Shown: positions 1 to 11,142 of the stretch, piece by piece
Position numbering within the stretch: position 1 is the stretch's first letter
Layout of the letters: every line of letters starts with the position of its first letter
From: Pipra filicauda
Lineage: Eukaryota > Chordata > Aves > Passeriformes > Pipridae
Assembly: GCF_003945595.2 (NCBI RefSeq)
Contig: NW_024105087.1
Location: 1,226,001-1,290,000, forward strand
Direction of reading: 5' to 3'
DNA: 64,000 nt
Position numbers and translations under genes: made by a program
Notes under the pieces: model-generated
The model's input: the letters and a program-made list of their open reading frames with translations, nothing else
Databases searched by the model: none
Told to the model about the DNA's origin: nothing

Positions 1-1003
1 GGGCCTCCCACAGCCCTCTGGGCCTTCACTGCCACCCTTGGTCACTCAGTGTGTGCCAGCTCCGTCAACAGATTCCGTCACTGACAACGTGTGTGTCAAA
101 CACAGGTCTTTCCATTTCTGATTGAAGTATCAATCTGCCTTCAGAGACCGTGACCTGGAATTATCCCTACACACCGTGTAGGTCTCTGGGCCAGAAAAAA
201 AAGAAAGTTAATCAGAGAAGAACCCTAGTTGGTGTCACAAAATAAACACTATCTAACTGAGGCTTAGCACAGGACTGGGTAGATCTTTGTAAACGGCATC
301 TCCTACCATGGTGGTCTTGAACTCCACTCAGTGCAACAGTTCCCCATCTGCCTTCATGTAAGGCTGAGGCATATCCAAAATCCAGTACTGCCTCTTTAAA
401 ATAAGTCCAAAATTATGTCTTCTGTTTTGGCTCTGTGGTTGCTCCTTGTTCCTCTCTGTGGAAGGAAACAAGAAGCAGGAGGGTGCTGAGTGGAAGGATG
501 GGACTTGGGAAAGACTCTGGCCACAGGCTGTTTCATGACTTTGGACGACTCAGCACTTTCTTTGTGCCTCTGTTTAGATACACATGGACATGTCTCAATG
601 TCTCTACACATCTGGATCTTCCTAACCATGATGCTCAGCCTTTGCTGTTTGGAAGGGAAGTGCCTGTGTTCTGCCAAACAGGTGGATACCCAGCCTCCAG
701 GGAATACTGCTGTACCTGGTAATACTGTTGTTCACAAAGCTAGGTAGTAGGATTGTACAAAATACAAATAACTGCTCTGTCTTGTCCAGTCTTTTAGGAA
801 GCAGTAACTTAGCTTTGTTAGAAAGTACCTAAAGAACTACTTTTAGGTTCTGACAAACAAAGCCTTTACCTTCTTATGCTTACTGTTTCAGAGGGATTGT
901 GGCCAGGACACTGGAAATCCTAGGTTTTATATTCAATCTGATCACAAGCTTGCCAAGTGAGGAAGTGGCTTCACCATGCTGCACCACTTTCCTGTATTTC
1001 TTT

Positions 1004-1017
1004 CCCCCCCCCCCCCC
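1004..1017. repeat. Poly-C homopolymer
   Basis: This is an uninterrupted run of 14 cytosines (14 G on the other strand). Such runs are length-variable and error-prone in sequencing, so the exact length may not be reliable. Confidence 0.9.
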
Positions 1018-1828
1018 TCCTGATTAGGTGGTGGCTCCTTGACACAGAAATACATGCCAGAGCCCCAGGCACACTTGGCTCTCCCACCCGGACAGGTGGG
1101 TGGTCTGGGGCTGCATTTACTGCTGCTAAAAATAATAGAAGTAACAAGTTATGCATACTCCTCCACTCCAGGCTCACTGCTAGACCTCCCTCCCATTGTC
1201 AGCAGTGCACTAAGGGAACACACTCACGGACAGTGCGGTGCACACACACTCAGGTACGTGTGCTCTCCTTCTCTCTTCATGTTTAATGTCTGTTTGGTGC
1301 TGATGGAGCCTCTTGAAGAAGTGCTCATACTGTGTCCTTGTAATGGGGCAGAAAGGCTAAAATGCAAGAGGAACTGATCTTTATTTTTCTTTGGCAATTT
1401 TGTGGTGAGTGCTGTGGTTGGCATGTAGACTAAGATGTCACAGGGTGGGAGAAGTTTAGATATAATTACAAGTCACTGCTCTCTGCAGCCAGCTCTGTAA
1501 CTTAAATGAGGGATGGAGAGAGCATTTTTCCCATGGTGTTAGGGGAGCACAGAGGATGCACCGTTTGCTGAAGGTCTGTACAGATCTGAGAGTCAGGAAG
1601 TTGTGTTTGGGAATAGGAAATAGCCTTTGGAGAGAGGGAAAAAAGCAAGAAATTAGCCAAGCTGCAGAACTTCTTGTGCATTACCAAGACAGTGCCATGT
1701 CCTAAGTGCTCTTATGACTCCACTGTTATTTACTTAGTGGTCTTACACACATATGAGGAAAAGATATTCCCTCCCTTCAGATGATTTTGTGTTTAAAATG
1801 TGTTAAAGTCAACATTTTTTAAGTTCTG

Positions 1829-1867
1829 GAAAAGATTTGAAAGATCTGAAAAGATCTGAAAGATTTG
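1829..1867. repeat. Short degenerate tandem repeat (AAAGATCTGA-like)
   Basis: About four copies of a 9-10 bp unit of the form AAAGATYTGA follow one another with single-base differences. It looks like a small local expansion and no function is evident. Confidence 0.65.
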
Positions 1868-4519
1868 GCTCCTGAAGGATAGAGTTGCAAACACTCAAGT
1901 GTTAGATAGTTCCACTAGTGAGTGAGTATATATCACCACAGCTGCATTCATGTTTTTTAAAACAACCACAAAATCACAACCAGGTACTAAATAAAGACAG
2001 TGGTTTTTCACCAAGCTGAATTCTTGAAACTCCTGACAACCAACATCTATTTGGATTAAATTGAAGAAAATGGGAATGCTTTCCTTTAGAGACTTGATCC
2101 TGGTTGGAGTCTCACTTAGGTTATTTGTGTAAGAAAATGCTGACCCAAGGTTCCATTTCTTCTCAGACTTCTCTGTTTCACAGGGGGGAAAATGAGGATA
2201 AATTAGATGGAGTCAAAATTCTCATCTCACATATGCCTGGTAAATCTGAAATAATTTCACAGTACTTTCAGTTCAGCTGAGGTAAATCTGGGATCACAAG
2301 AGGGAAGCTAGCAGGGTGGTTGTATTCATGCTGCTGGGACAAGGTGTTGAGATACTACAGTACTGAATATTAAAGAAAATGCTTTGGGTTAATTTTTTTT
2401 TGAAAAACTGAAAACAGTGAGCATATCCTGTGAGTTAAAACTCCAATAGGTTCCAGTGCCTCTCTAGGAACAGAGAGAGAGAGAAACTAACTCCAGATGG
2501 GAAGCTGCATTAGAAGTGTGGAGTGTCTATCTGAAAAGAGACACCTGGGCAAGTGAAGATACTAATAAATAAGCATCCTGGGCTTTGAGCCCTGTGAGTG
2601 CTTGTAAGAGAACAGTTGGAAAGCCTTAAGTGAGGGTGTCTTTCTTGTACACAGCTGACCAAGTGTGTTGCTTACAGTTACCATGTGTCAAGATGTTTCT
2701 TGCTCATTAGTTTTACACTGATGGAAAGCAACTTTAAATCACTCTTTAGAGGAATCCACCGTGAGGCACGCCAGCTGTGTGCCAGATGAAGGAGTTGTAA
2801 AGTCATGTTGGACAGGCAAGAATATACCAGAGAGAGAGATTTAAAGTCATGAGAAAGATAATTACTTTGCACTCAGAGATTAACCATAGGGAAGGAAAGA
2901 GAAGAATTATACTCTGCATTTGTTAGAAGATTTCCTGCCATCTTTCTGTCCCACTCACACATGCACACACATGCACACAGCTGAATTTACTGTCACATTG
3001 TCAGGTTAGCCAGGACTGCCAGCATGGGAGAAATCCTTATGGGATATATTTGCTTGTTGTGAGGATGTGAAAACATTCCCTCTCTCTCATGACTATTTCT
3101 ACAGTGCAGGTCTGGAGCTGAGGCAGGCAGTGAGCAGCATGTCTCTGGTGGTAGAGAAGAACGCGATGGCACAGGGCCCTGCTCAGACCAGAAAAAAGCA
3201 CAATGGAGCAACCAAGAATGGACTAGGTCATCCCAACCACATGCTCAGGGCAAGTTCAGTCCCTATACCAACAGCTCTTTGCATTTCTGCAAATGCACCA
3301 GTCTACCTTACTAGCTCTGGCAGGGTGGAGGTACTAAGCCATCTTCTTCAGGGTCTTCTTGAAATGTCTTGTGGCTCTTGTAACAAATGCTCTAGCCCCT
3401 TCAGACCAGAGCCTGGTGCTCTCTCTCCCTTCACAACTGTCTCCTCTTCCTTGCTGCTCCTTCCAGCTTCTCTGGGTTCTCCTCATCCTTAATTCAGTGC
3501 TGTTGTCCTTTCTTTCAGACCCCATCATTAGTCTTTTAAGCCACCAGCATTGTTCTTGCAGTGGGGTTTGGGGCATATTGGCTATGTGGGAATTTACGAA
3601 CTAGGGAGCTGGAGAAGTTGTCTGGTTCTCAGGGCAGAGTTCTGGCCTTGCTGAGCTTGTCTCCCACTTGCACAGCTGGAAATTTTGGAACAGCTCAGAT
3701 GTTGCCCAGGTCAGAGAGCCAACTTGGAGGGTTCTCAGCCTTGGTCACTTGGTCACTGTTTGTATTACAGAAGTACCTTTGGGCACTGTCACAGGCAAAA
3801 GCCTAAAATGAATGCTGTCAAAAGAGCAAAAAGAAACAAACTTACTTTGCATGTCCAAAATATCTGTTATACATACCATCTAGTGTTTTTTTAAGTGACA
3901 CAGGCACCTCAGATATGTTCACTAGATATATCAGGAAAATGCTGTCAATTAAATGTTTCTGGTTAAAATAATAGGGAATTTTTTTCTAATGGAAGTCCTT
4001 TGAACCTCTTCTAAAAGGCCAACAGCAGATGCCCTAATGTTGACACCCTGCTCCCAGAAAGGCAACATATGAGATGCAGAGTTTGCACTGTATGTAGTCA
4101 CCCTTAGTATAATGAAACTCTCCTTTTTGTCATTGATTTGAGTTTGGTATTTTTAAGCCATTCTATCTAAATAGAACTATCTTTACAGGAAATTTCTTTC
4201 TGCCCATTTTTCAGGGCCTTAACCACTGCAACTGGAAACATTGCTGCTGCCTGCCAAAGGGAATTATAGCCCTATGAAGTCTCTATAATATGACCCTATT
4301 ACCTACCCCCCTTCTTCCCTCTTATCTAGCTTTGTGCATGGATGGACCTTTAGGAAAGGTATAATGTGGATGTGAAACAATTACCCTAAAACAGTTAGCC
4401 AGAGCGGAGTGGACACACAAATTTATCTTCTCTCTCTCTCTTTTGGTGAAGAACATCTATCTTCCATGACCTCTTGATTACTGAAGCCTTCAAAATATAT
4501 TCTTTGGTCTGTGACACTG

Positions 4520-4690
4520 TGCTCAGTGCAGGGCTGAGCGTTAAATATCACCCTCTGTGATTAATTGGAAGTTAATTAAATCTATCACTGAAACAATGAG
4601 AAGGCAATGATCTATGTAATCATTGAAATAGTAAATGAAATGATGTAAGGGCCCTCCATTTCGCTTATTGACAGTGATGGAGGGGTGCCC
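4520..4690. promoter_or_regulatory. Candidate conserved non-coding element (AT-rich, homeodomain-like words)
   Basis: The block is AT-rich, repeat-free and dense in homeodomain-type words (GATTAATTG and GTTAATTAAAT). A TALE/MEIS-type TTGACAG lies at 4668-4674. Texture of this kind is typical of developmental enhancers in vertebrate gene deserts. That it is conserved or functional is inference; no alignment was available. Confidence 0.35.
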
Positions 4691-5916
4691 AGGCCCTGCT
4701 GCTCAGCTGTGTTTTCTGCCTGACCACACCAGCCTGCTCAGGCAGACACAAACTTTCCAATGAACCAAGGGGTGAAGCAGAGCTAATGGGGCTACTGGAC
4801 ACTACTTTTCCTTTTCCTTTACCACCTTCAGATGCTGCTCAAAGGACCTCTAAGGTAACTCTGGTGTTTTGGGTGTGCAAACCAGTGTACCTGAAACGGC
4901 AATCCCAAGGGACAAAGCCTTTGAGTACTGCGTGTGGATCTTGCTGTTTTCAGCATGAATGAAAATGTTGCTGCAGAGATTGTTTGGTAAGCAATCATGT
5001 GACATTTAATATTTTACACTTTAACAGTGCTTCTTACAAAAATCTACAGTTTTTCAATAGCTCGGAAACTGTGGATGTTTATCCCATCCTGGCAAGAGAT
5101 ACTGAGTGTGTGATTTTCTTTTTGTTAAGAAAATCTTATTCTCTTGTGCTTGTTCTTGTTAAGAAATTCTTGCTCACAGACTCTTAAAACAGTATCCACC
5201 GTGAAGAATTCTAGAAAATGCAACTGGAAAGGATGCCATATTTTGTAGACAGTACTCAACCAATTTATATAGGTATATTTTGGGAGGGAATAAGGAGATT
5301 ATTCCCTTCCCTCTTAAATGACGTGATCATTTTTCCATTGGATGCTATTCCACAGCACAAAAATAGGATGGATTTTTTAGTAATAGGAAATGTTTTATAA
5401 TATTAATTTCTCATTTCAATTGTGTAATAGTAACAACAGGTATACCCTCAGACTCCACTCAATAAATCCTCTCTTGCTCTGGAAAAAAAAAAGAATGATA
5501 GCTTTGAAGGAAATATCAGAAACTCATCTGTTCCTTTTCTTTCCTCCTTTTTTTCTGGGTACAGGTGCACCCCTAGAAGGCTACAAGTCTGTGTGTTTCC
5601 TTTTGATAGGATGAGCTCAGTTCTTTGCCTTAGCTCCACAGACTCTCAAATTGCACACAAAATATCAAAGATTCACATAATTAAAGGGAGTTCCCTTATC
5701 TTGGCCATCATTTCAGTTGTACAATGCACTCTTTAACCAGGAAGCATGATAACTTCTCAATGTACCACTTTTCTTTGCCTGCTTTTCTGCTGCAAGTCTC
5801 TAATTCCCCGTGTCCTGTAACCCTTAGCTTTACCATAGCAGGCTTCAGTCTTTCAGAAACAGAGGGCAGCTCCCCACAAAGGTTAAACCACGTATTGTAA
5901 AACATAGTTCAGAGAA

Positions 5917-5940
5917 TAGCATATTAGATAGCATATTAGA
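5917..5940. repeat. Perfect 12-bp tandem duplication beside CR1
   Basis: TAGCATATTAGA occurs twice head to tail (5917-5928 and 5929-5940), overlapping or directly before the 5' end of a truncated CR1 copy. It may be replication slippage or a small duplication made when the element integrated. Confidence 0.85.
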
Positions 5941-6148
5941 AAAATTTCTCCACTGGAAGGCTGGTCAAGCATTGGAAAAGGCCACCCAGAGAAGCAGTGG
6001 AATCGCCATTCCTGGAAGTGTTGAAAAGGTGCATGAATGTGGCATTTGAGGATATGGCTTAGTGGTGAACATGGCAGTGCTGGTTTAATGGTTGGACTTG
6101 ATGGTCTTAGAGGTCTTTTCCAGCTGAAATGATTCTGTGATTCTGTGA
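5930..6148 (+). mobile_element. CR1 LINE retrotransposon, 5'-truncated 3' end
   Basis: This is the 3' end of a chicken-repeat-1 (CR1) non-LTR retrotransposon. Visible hallmarks in order are the 'GGTCAAGCATTGGAAAAGGCC' type segment near 5964, a 'CATTCCTGGAAGTGTT' segment near 6008, the 'TTGGACTTGATGGTCTTAGA' segment near 6091, and the terminal short repeat ATTCTGTG twice at about 6130-6148. CR1 copies typically end in such an 8-bp microsatellite and lack a poly-A tail, as here. The copy is 5'-truncated to about 220 bp, diverged and non-coding. It is the best single clue to the avian or reptilian origin of the window. Confidence 0.93.
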
Positions 6149-9100
6149 AATAATCTGCTACCCAAAGAGATTGTGAGCAACCTACTGTAAGCTTCTCACC
6201 TCCCCAGGAGCAGTTAAAGCCCATCTGTGTCACACTCTGATCCCCAATCCTCATCTCTTTTGTGGGTAGAATGTTTTATTCCTTCCAGAAATGTTTTCTA
6301 CAGCAAAAAAAGCAATGGCAATGCATCTAATGACTGAAAAGGTCTTTCAAAGACCCGTGACTTATTTGGGAAGGAAACTATATCATAATCTTCTATTCTT
6401 GCCTTCCTGGTTCTGCATCTTCCAGTGCTGGTGTTCTTTTCTTGCAGATAACCAGAGGTGATGTCCAATTTGTTTGATTAAATGAAAACTAAATCCAGCA
6501 CTAACCAACAGTTACTGACTAAGCAGAAGGGAACTGTTATTTATCATGAGAGCTGTAAGAGAGCCCTTTCTATGTGGCCTACTCGCTAACAGTTATCCTG
6601 GTAAGTAAATGAGGTTCCAGGCACCACTCAAACCACTGTGATCAGGAGGTAGGTTTTGTTGGGTGTTTTGGGGCTTTTTTGATTTTTGTCTTTCATTAAC
6701 CAATACAGTAATTATTTCTGAGATGATCAAAGGGAAATAGTGTGTGTTCAAGGAATATCTTCAATGCTTGGCCCTCAGTTGAGAAAATCATAGCCTTTTT
6801 TTCTCTGTAGCTGATTGAGGTATGAGAGATCTGTGTTTTACACTGCAAATAAGCTTTACTAATTTTATTTGCTTGCCAGAACACATCAGATTGGTTTGGC
6901 CTAGGGATCTGGAAGGCATCTTTTGGGAAGCTGTGTTTCCTGCCCTGGGTGAGCTCATTTATAAGGCACCTGCCATCTGAAAAGGGAGCTGGAGACTCTG
7001 TGGGTAAGGTGGGCAGTGGTGGACCATCTGAGCTGACACGTCCTGCCAGCCACTGGGACAAACTGTCCACCTGCTTCTGTTGGAAAAGAGAACAGCTGGA
7101 ACTCCAAATCAAACTGAGCCCAGCCAGAAGACAGTGCTAGCTTTGCTTTTTTGTCATAGCTGCACCTCGGTCCCCAAGACAAAGCTTGTGGGGAAAATGA
7201 ACCCAAATTCCTGGGTGAAGAATCATTCAGATCACGTTTAATATTCAAGGTCAAGTTCCTACCATTTATTATTTATTGAGCTCTGTGAGCTTGCTCAGCA
7301 GCGCACAATACATAAAGACACAGACTCTATCATAATGGATTTGCAATCTAAATTTCACAGTGTAAGATAGATATTGGTACATATTATACCTGGTGGTTAG
7401 GTCACAGTCCGGTCTCAGAACAATGCAGAGATTTTTTTAAAAGCTTCTTCCATTAGTAGTCCATTAGAGTGGCATAAACTTTTTAGATTTGAACAATTAA
7501 TCCCCCTAAAAATATTCAAATGGATACATTGAATATTTTTTTAATACATTTAGTACATGTGAAAAATGCTGACCTGACATAACTATGTATCTATGTCCTC
7601 CTAACGACATAACTAACAGCAGGGCGTCTAAAGAAATTATTTCGTGTTTTCTGTAGTGATGCAATTAGTTTAAAACCATTGCTACACACAATTTCCAGCT
7701 CCTGCTTCAGTGTGGTGTCAGAGCCAGAGCAAGCGATAGGATAAGAGGTCGATGCCACTGGCACAAGGCAAAAAGACTTTGTCTTTCTATGAGGCCAGAT
7801 TTGTGCATGCCTCAGCATCATGTGTTTCCAGAGGAAACTTCCCATATCGAAGGGGTGACATCCCCCCAGCCTCTGCAAATCTGACCATCCATCTCCATGG
7901 AAGGCAATGGCAATTCAGCAATGCAGGGTGGTGAAGGGAGCTTCGCTGGTAGTTCTCTGGATCTGATCTCTTATTAGGATGAGGAAGCAAGGAGAAGCTC
8001 AGTTTAGCAAAGCAGCTGTCATAATTTAATCCACAAAGCCATGAATGGCAAAAAGTCCTGGAGACCTGAACTGCAACCCTCACAGGAGAAACGTGCCATG
8101 AGACTTTCTTGAGGAGTAAAATGAAACAACCCAGGTGTACATGGAAAAGAAAATAATCATATGAAAAATGAGAAAATGGAAAGAAAATGGTTTTGGAGCG
8201 GCAGTAAAGTCAGAAATGCCACCAGATGTGGTTTCCTTGTACGGGAAGCAATCAGAATAGCCCTGTCGCCTTGCGAGGGACTCTTCCTAATGCTATGCTG
8301 TGCATGTGCAGCCTCAGGGAGCTCCCTCATGTAGCTTTTCACAGGATGGCAGACACGAATGCTTTATTGTACTGTTATTTCTCTGGGTAAATAGACTGTT
8401 ATTTGATTTTTTGTTCCAAGAGCAAGCTTTTGACTTTTGCTATTAGTGTCTGTTAGAGCTGCGTGCTTGGAAGGAGTGTGTTTCTGCATTTACCTCTGTG
8501 CAAGCCTGCATTGAAGGGACAGATATGCACCTCTGTGCAAGTGAAGCTGTGGTCTGTTTTCCCTTTTTCACCCCTTACAGTGCCCTGAAGATTAGCCATG
8601 GAAGCTTTTCCTACTAAGTCAGAACCCAAACCACCAATGCGGAAACATGGCATTTTCTAATTTGCACTTTGCACTTTTTGAATGGCAGACTACTCCTAAA
8701 TTTCACACCAATCCTGCTGCTTGCAGAGCTTCTTCTGTGCTGTTATAAGAAGCCAGCAAAATCAGGGACATTGCTGGTAAATTTACAGAACAGACGCATG
8801 GATGCTGGGGACAGAATAAGAGCTGAAGGCGTCAGTTCTATTCTATGAGGAACTTGGACATAATTTCTCAGCATTGGACTTTTTCCAGTAAGTTAGCTTC
8901 CTAATGACTTTGCAGTGGAACTTAGTGTATGTACACTTCATACTTACTTCAAGGTGAAGTATGGGTTTGGTAGGAGCCATGTTTTCCTTTCCACTCAGAG
9001 TCATGATCTGTTCTCTGTTCTGAGCGCTGCTCAGCTGCTCTCTTGGTCCCTGGCAAGGGCAGAGTGGTTTCAATGGGACTTGAGTTTATGGTTAAAGACA

Positions 9101-9819
9101 AGTATATTTGAGGCTTTCAGAAATACCAGTGACATTTGGTTGTCCCTTGGAATACTGCCAGGACATCACAGGGAAATTTGGAACTCCTGTACTAATACTA
9201 GAGCAGAGCTGGTTACTTTAATGCAACAATAGGTGCAGGCAGCTAATTCTTAATACATAAGATCAATGGGCAAATACGCTGAAATCCAGATTTATACTTG
9301 GCGGTATTTGTGTTCAAAGCTACATACCCTCAGCTCATCTTCTCAGTTACATATCACGTGAGAGAAAGCCTTTCTGTTCTCTAGGGTCTTCTGTGGGCTT
9401 TTTGTGTAGAGAGCAACTCCATGGGGATATTTCCCATCTCACTAGCTGTGGGAGCTACCGCAACTGCTAAGGAACACCTTAGCAGCAGTATCGTTCCCTT
9501 GACAACAAAACACTATGGTGAGAGTCTACTACAATTTAGCTGCTTCTGTAGAAGAAACTTGAAGCATTTAAGGAATAGACAAGAAAGCATAACACAGTTT
9601 TTCCCTTTGTGTCTCTCCCACTACCCGGAAACGTTTAGCCAATTTTTCTGAAGATATATCCATCACCAGCCCTGCAGATCTGCTGAATACTTTGTGGGTT
9701 TAAAAAAAAAAAGACCTCATGATTCCCATAGGCCCTCCAACCTTTTCTTGTTTCTAATTTCAAAGGCCCTTTTGAGTGGGAAACAAAAGGTTAATTTTCT
9801 CCAGCTTGCCCAGGCTGAC

Positions 9820-10640
9820 TTAATGTAACAGAAGGCAGCAAATTGTATTGATTTAGTGACATGCAACTGTCCAGAAAGAGCTATTTATACATTATTCAGG
9901 ACAAACACTGTCATAATGGACAAACAGCAGCAGCATCTGGGATGTTAATGTCTACAAATAAGATTATTCTTTGAAAGGATTAGGACGAAGCATTTTGTGT
10001 AATTAGATTTCTCAGTTTTAGGAATGAATTGCCTTTTAGCAGTAAAAGCTGTCACTGAGGGAGCCATTAGCTCCTTATAACTGAATTAAATGCATAATTA
10101 GTGACATGATCGCATTAGGATTTGTTTCATTTTTAACTAATCCAGGGCACGGGGGGGGGGTGAGGGGTGGTCTTTCCAGGTCGCCACGGCCCACCTCGGT
10201 GGGGCCCGGCCTCAGCTGGCGTGCTGGAGTTGGGAAAAGTCAGGCGCGTGTGAACGGGAGCCGGGGCCTCGCCACGGCGCTCGCGGGGCTATTCATCACT
10301 GGGTGGTGGGTGACAGTGACTGATGGGCTCGGCCCGGGCCTGGCACTTTACCAGTGCAAGAATCATACGAGCCAGGGAGCAGAATGACAGCTGGAGCGCC
10401 GTGTCAAGTGGTGTAGAGACCAGAGCTATTAATAATCTGTGCCACATGATCTGCGCCGCCAGAAAACAATGATTTAGACATTGGTTAGAATAAAGATTTC
10501 ACATTTAGTATGGAGGGACTATCCTAGCGCCGGAGGAATAAATCGCTATTCAATCAGCATGTATGAAAATAAGGCAATGAATACATTAAGGGTTAGCAAA
10601 AAGGAGGGGAGCGCCCCAGCCCTGGCCCAGCATGAATACT
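9820..10640. promoter_or_regulatory. Candidate conserved regulatory block with CpG-rich core
   Basis: Two AT-rich segments (about 9820-10140 and 10400-10640) flank a CpG-rich core (about 10141-10400). The first segment has the homeodomain word TAATTAG twice, at 10000-10006 and 10095-10101. The second contains a SOX-type AACAATG and several TAAT cores. No transposon or coding signal is visible. It resembles an ultraconserved-type developmental enhancer or a distal CpG island, but conservation is inferred and not measured. Confidence 0.45.
10141..10400. promoter_or_regulatory. Small CpG-rich island inside AT-rich block
   Basis: About 20 CpG dinucleotides occur in roughly 250 bp, whereas flanking DNA has almost none. 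The segment opens with a run of 10 G at 10151-10160. A 93-codon frame covers it (10106-10387), but it contains no recognisable domain and is explained by the GC-rich composition. It could be an orphan CpG island (enhancer or minor promoter). Confidence 0.5.
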
Positions 10641-10929
10641 GTTAATCAGGACTTCCCCAGGCTTCCATGAAGCCTTCTAGCATAGAAGGGGGGCATTAAG
10701 TGCTGCTGGAAGAGCCACTCCTGAAGCTCTCCAGCCTATTACAAGTAAAACAGAAAGGAAATCACAGAGGTCCCAGAATTTAGCACCCTGTCCTCCTGGT
10801 CCTGATAAGCCCTCACACGTGCTGCAGTTGTGTCAGATCGTACCCTTCCCATCTCAAAAAAGCACAGCAACAGCACATGCCTTTTGCCAAGTAAACCCTT
10901 CCTGCACCCATTCTCCTGGAGAAACTGGC

Positions 10930-11142
10930 TGCTCATGGCTTGGATAGGTGTATTCTTTGCTGAGTTAAAGACTGGCTGGATGGCCAGCCCCAGAGAGGGG
11001 TGGTGAATGGAGTTACATCCAGCTGGCAGCCAGAATAGTGGTGTTCCCCAGGGCACAGTATTGGGACCAGCCCTGTTTAATACCTTTATTGATGATCCGG
11101 ATTAGAGGATCAAGTGCACCCTCAGTCACTTTGCAGGTGACT
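10930..11142 (+). mobile_element. CR1 LINE fragment, reverse-transcriptase region, decayed
   Basis: This is an internal piece of a CR1 retrotransposon in plus orientation, from the reverse-transcriptase part of ORF2. The sequence reads through the CR1 segment encoding a 'DWLDGQPQR' type stretch near 10970, then the 'GTGTTCCCCAGGGCACAGTA' segment near 11040 (the PQG...LGP reverse-transcriptase motif region), then the 'TTTATTGATGATC' and 'AGTGCACCCTCAG' segments near 11085-11128. Stops and frameshifts break the frame, so it is a dead relic. Both ends are truncated and similarity fades after about 11142. Confidence 0.85.

Larger units (their letters stand above)
1..4514. other. Intergenic or intronic sequence, no gene recognised
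   Basis: I see no supportable gene here. Short open frames on both strands overlap one another, show no protein family motif and lack convincing exon boundaries. The only low-complexity features are a run of 14 C at 1004-1017, a degenerate 9-10 bp repeat of the AAAGATCTGA type at about 1829-1867, and a short CACATGCA repeat at about 2956-2979. A 141-codon open frame at 3067-3492 is compositionally ordinary and I do not consider it coding. Confidence 0.6.
4700..9815. other. Intergenic or intronic sequence with one CR1 relic
   Basis: No coding gene is recognised. The only repeat I can name is the CR1 3' end at about 5930-6148. A 123-codon frame on the minus strand at 5883-6254 is merely antisense to that CR1 copy. 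The 138-codon minus frame at 6696-7112 has no recognisable domain. Confidence 0.6.

Noticed and set aside
2160..2215. Possible minus-strand MIR fragment near a TTTCACAGGGGGG/AAAATGAGGATAA stretch
   Set aside because: Only one short segment resembles the consensus and neighbours do not support it.
3067..3492. 141-codon plus-strand open frame as a gene
   Set aside because: No domain, no exon boundaries and overlapping frames on the opposite strand; length is within chance.
5883..6254. 123-codon minus-strand frame as a gene
   Set aside because: It is the antisense reading of a CR1 3' end.
7720..7765. CR1-like word (AGCGATAGGATAAGAGG) near 7733
   Set aside because: About 17 of 20 bases match a CR1 segment, but the flanks do not continue the alignment.
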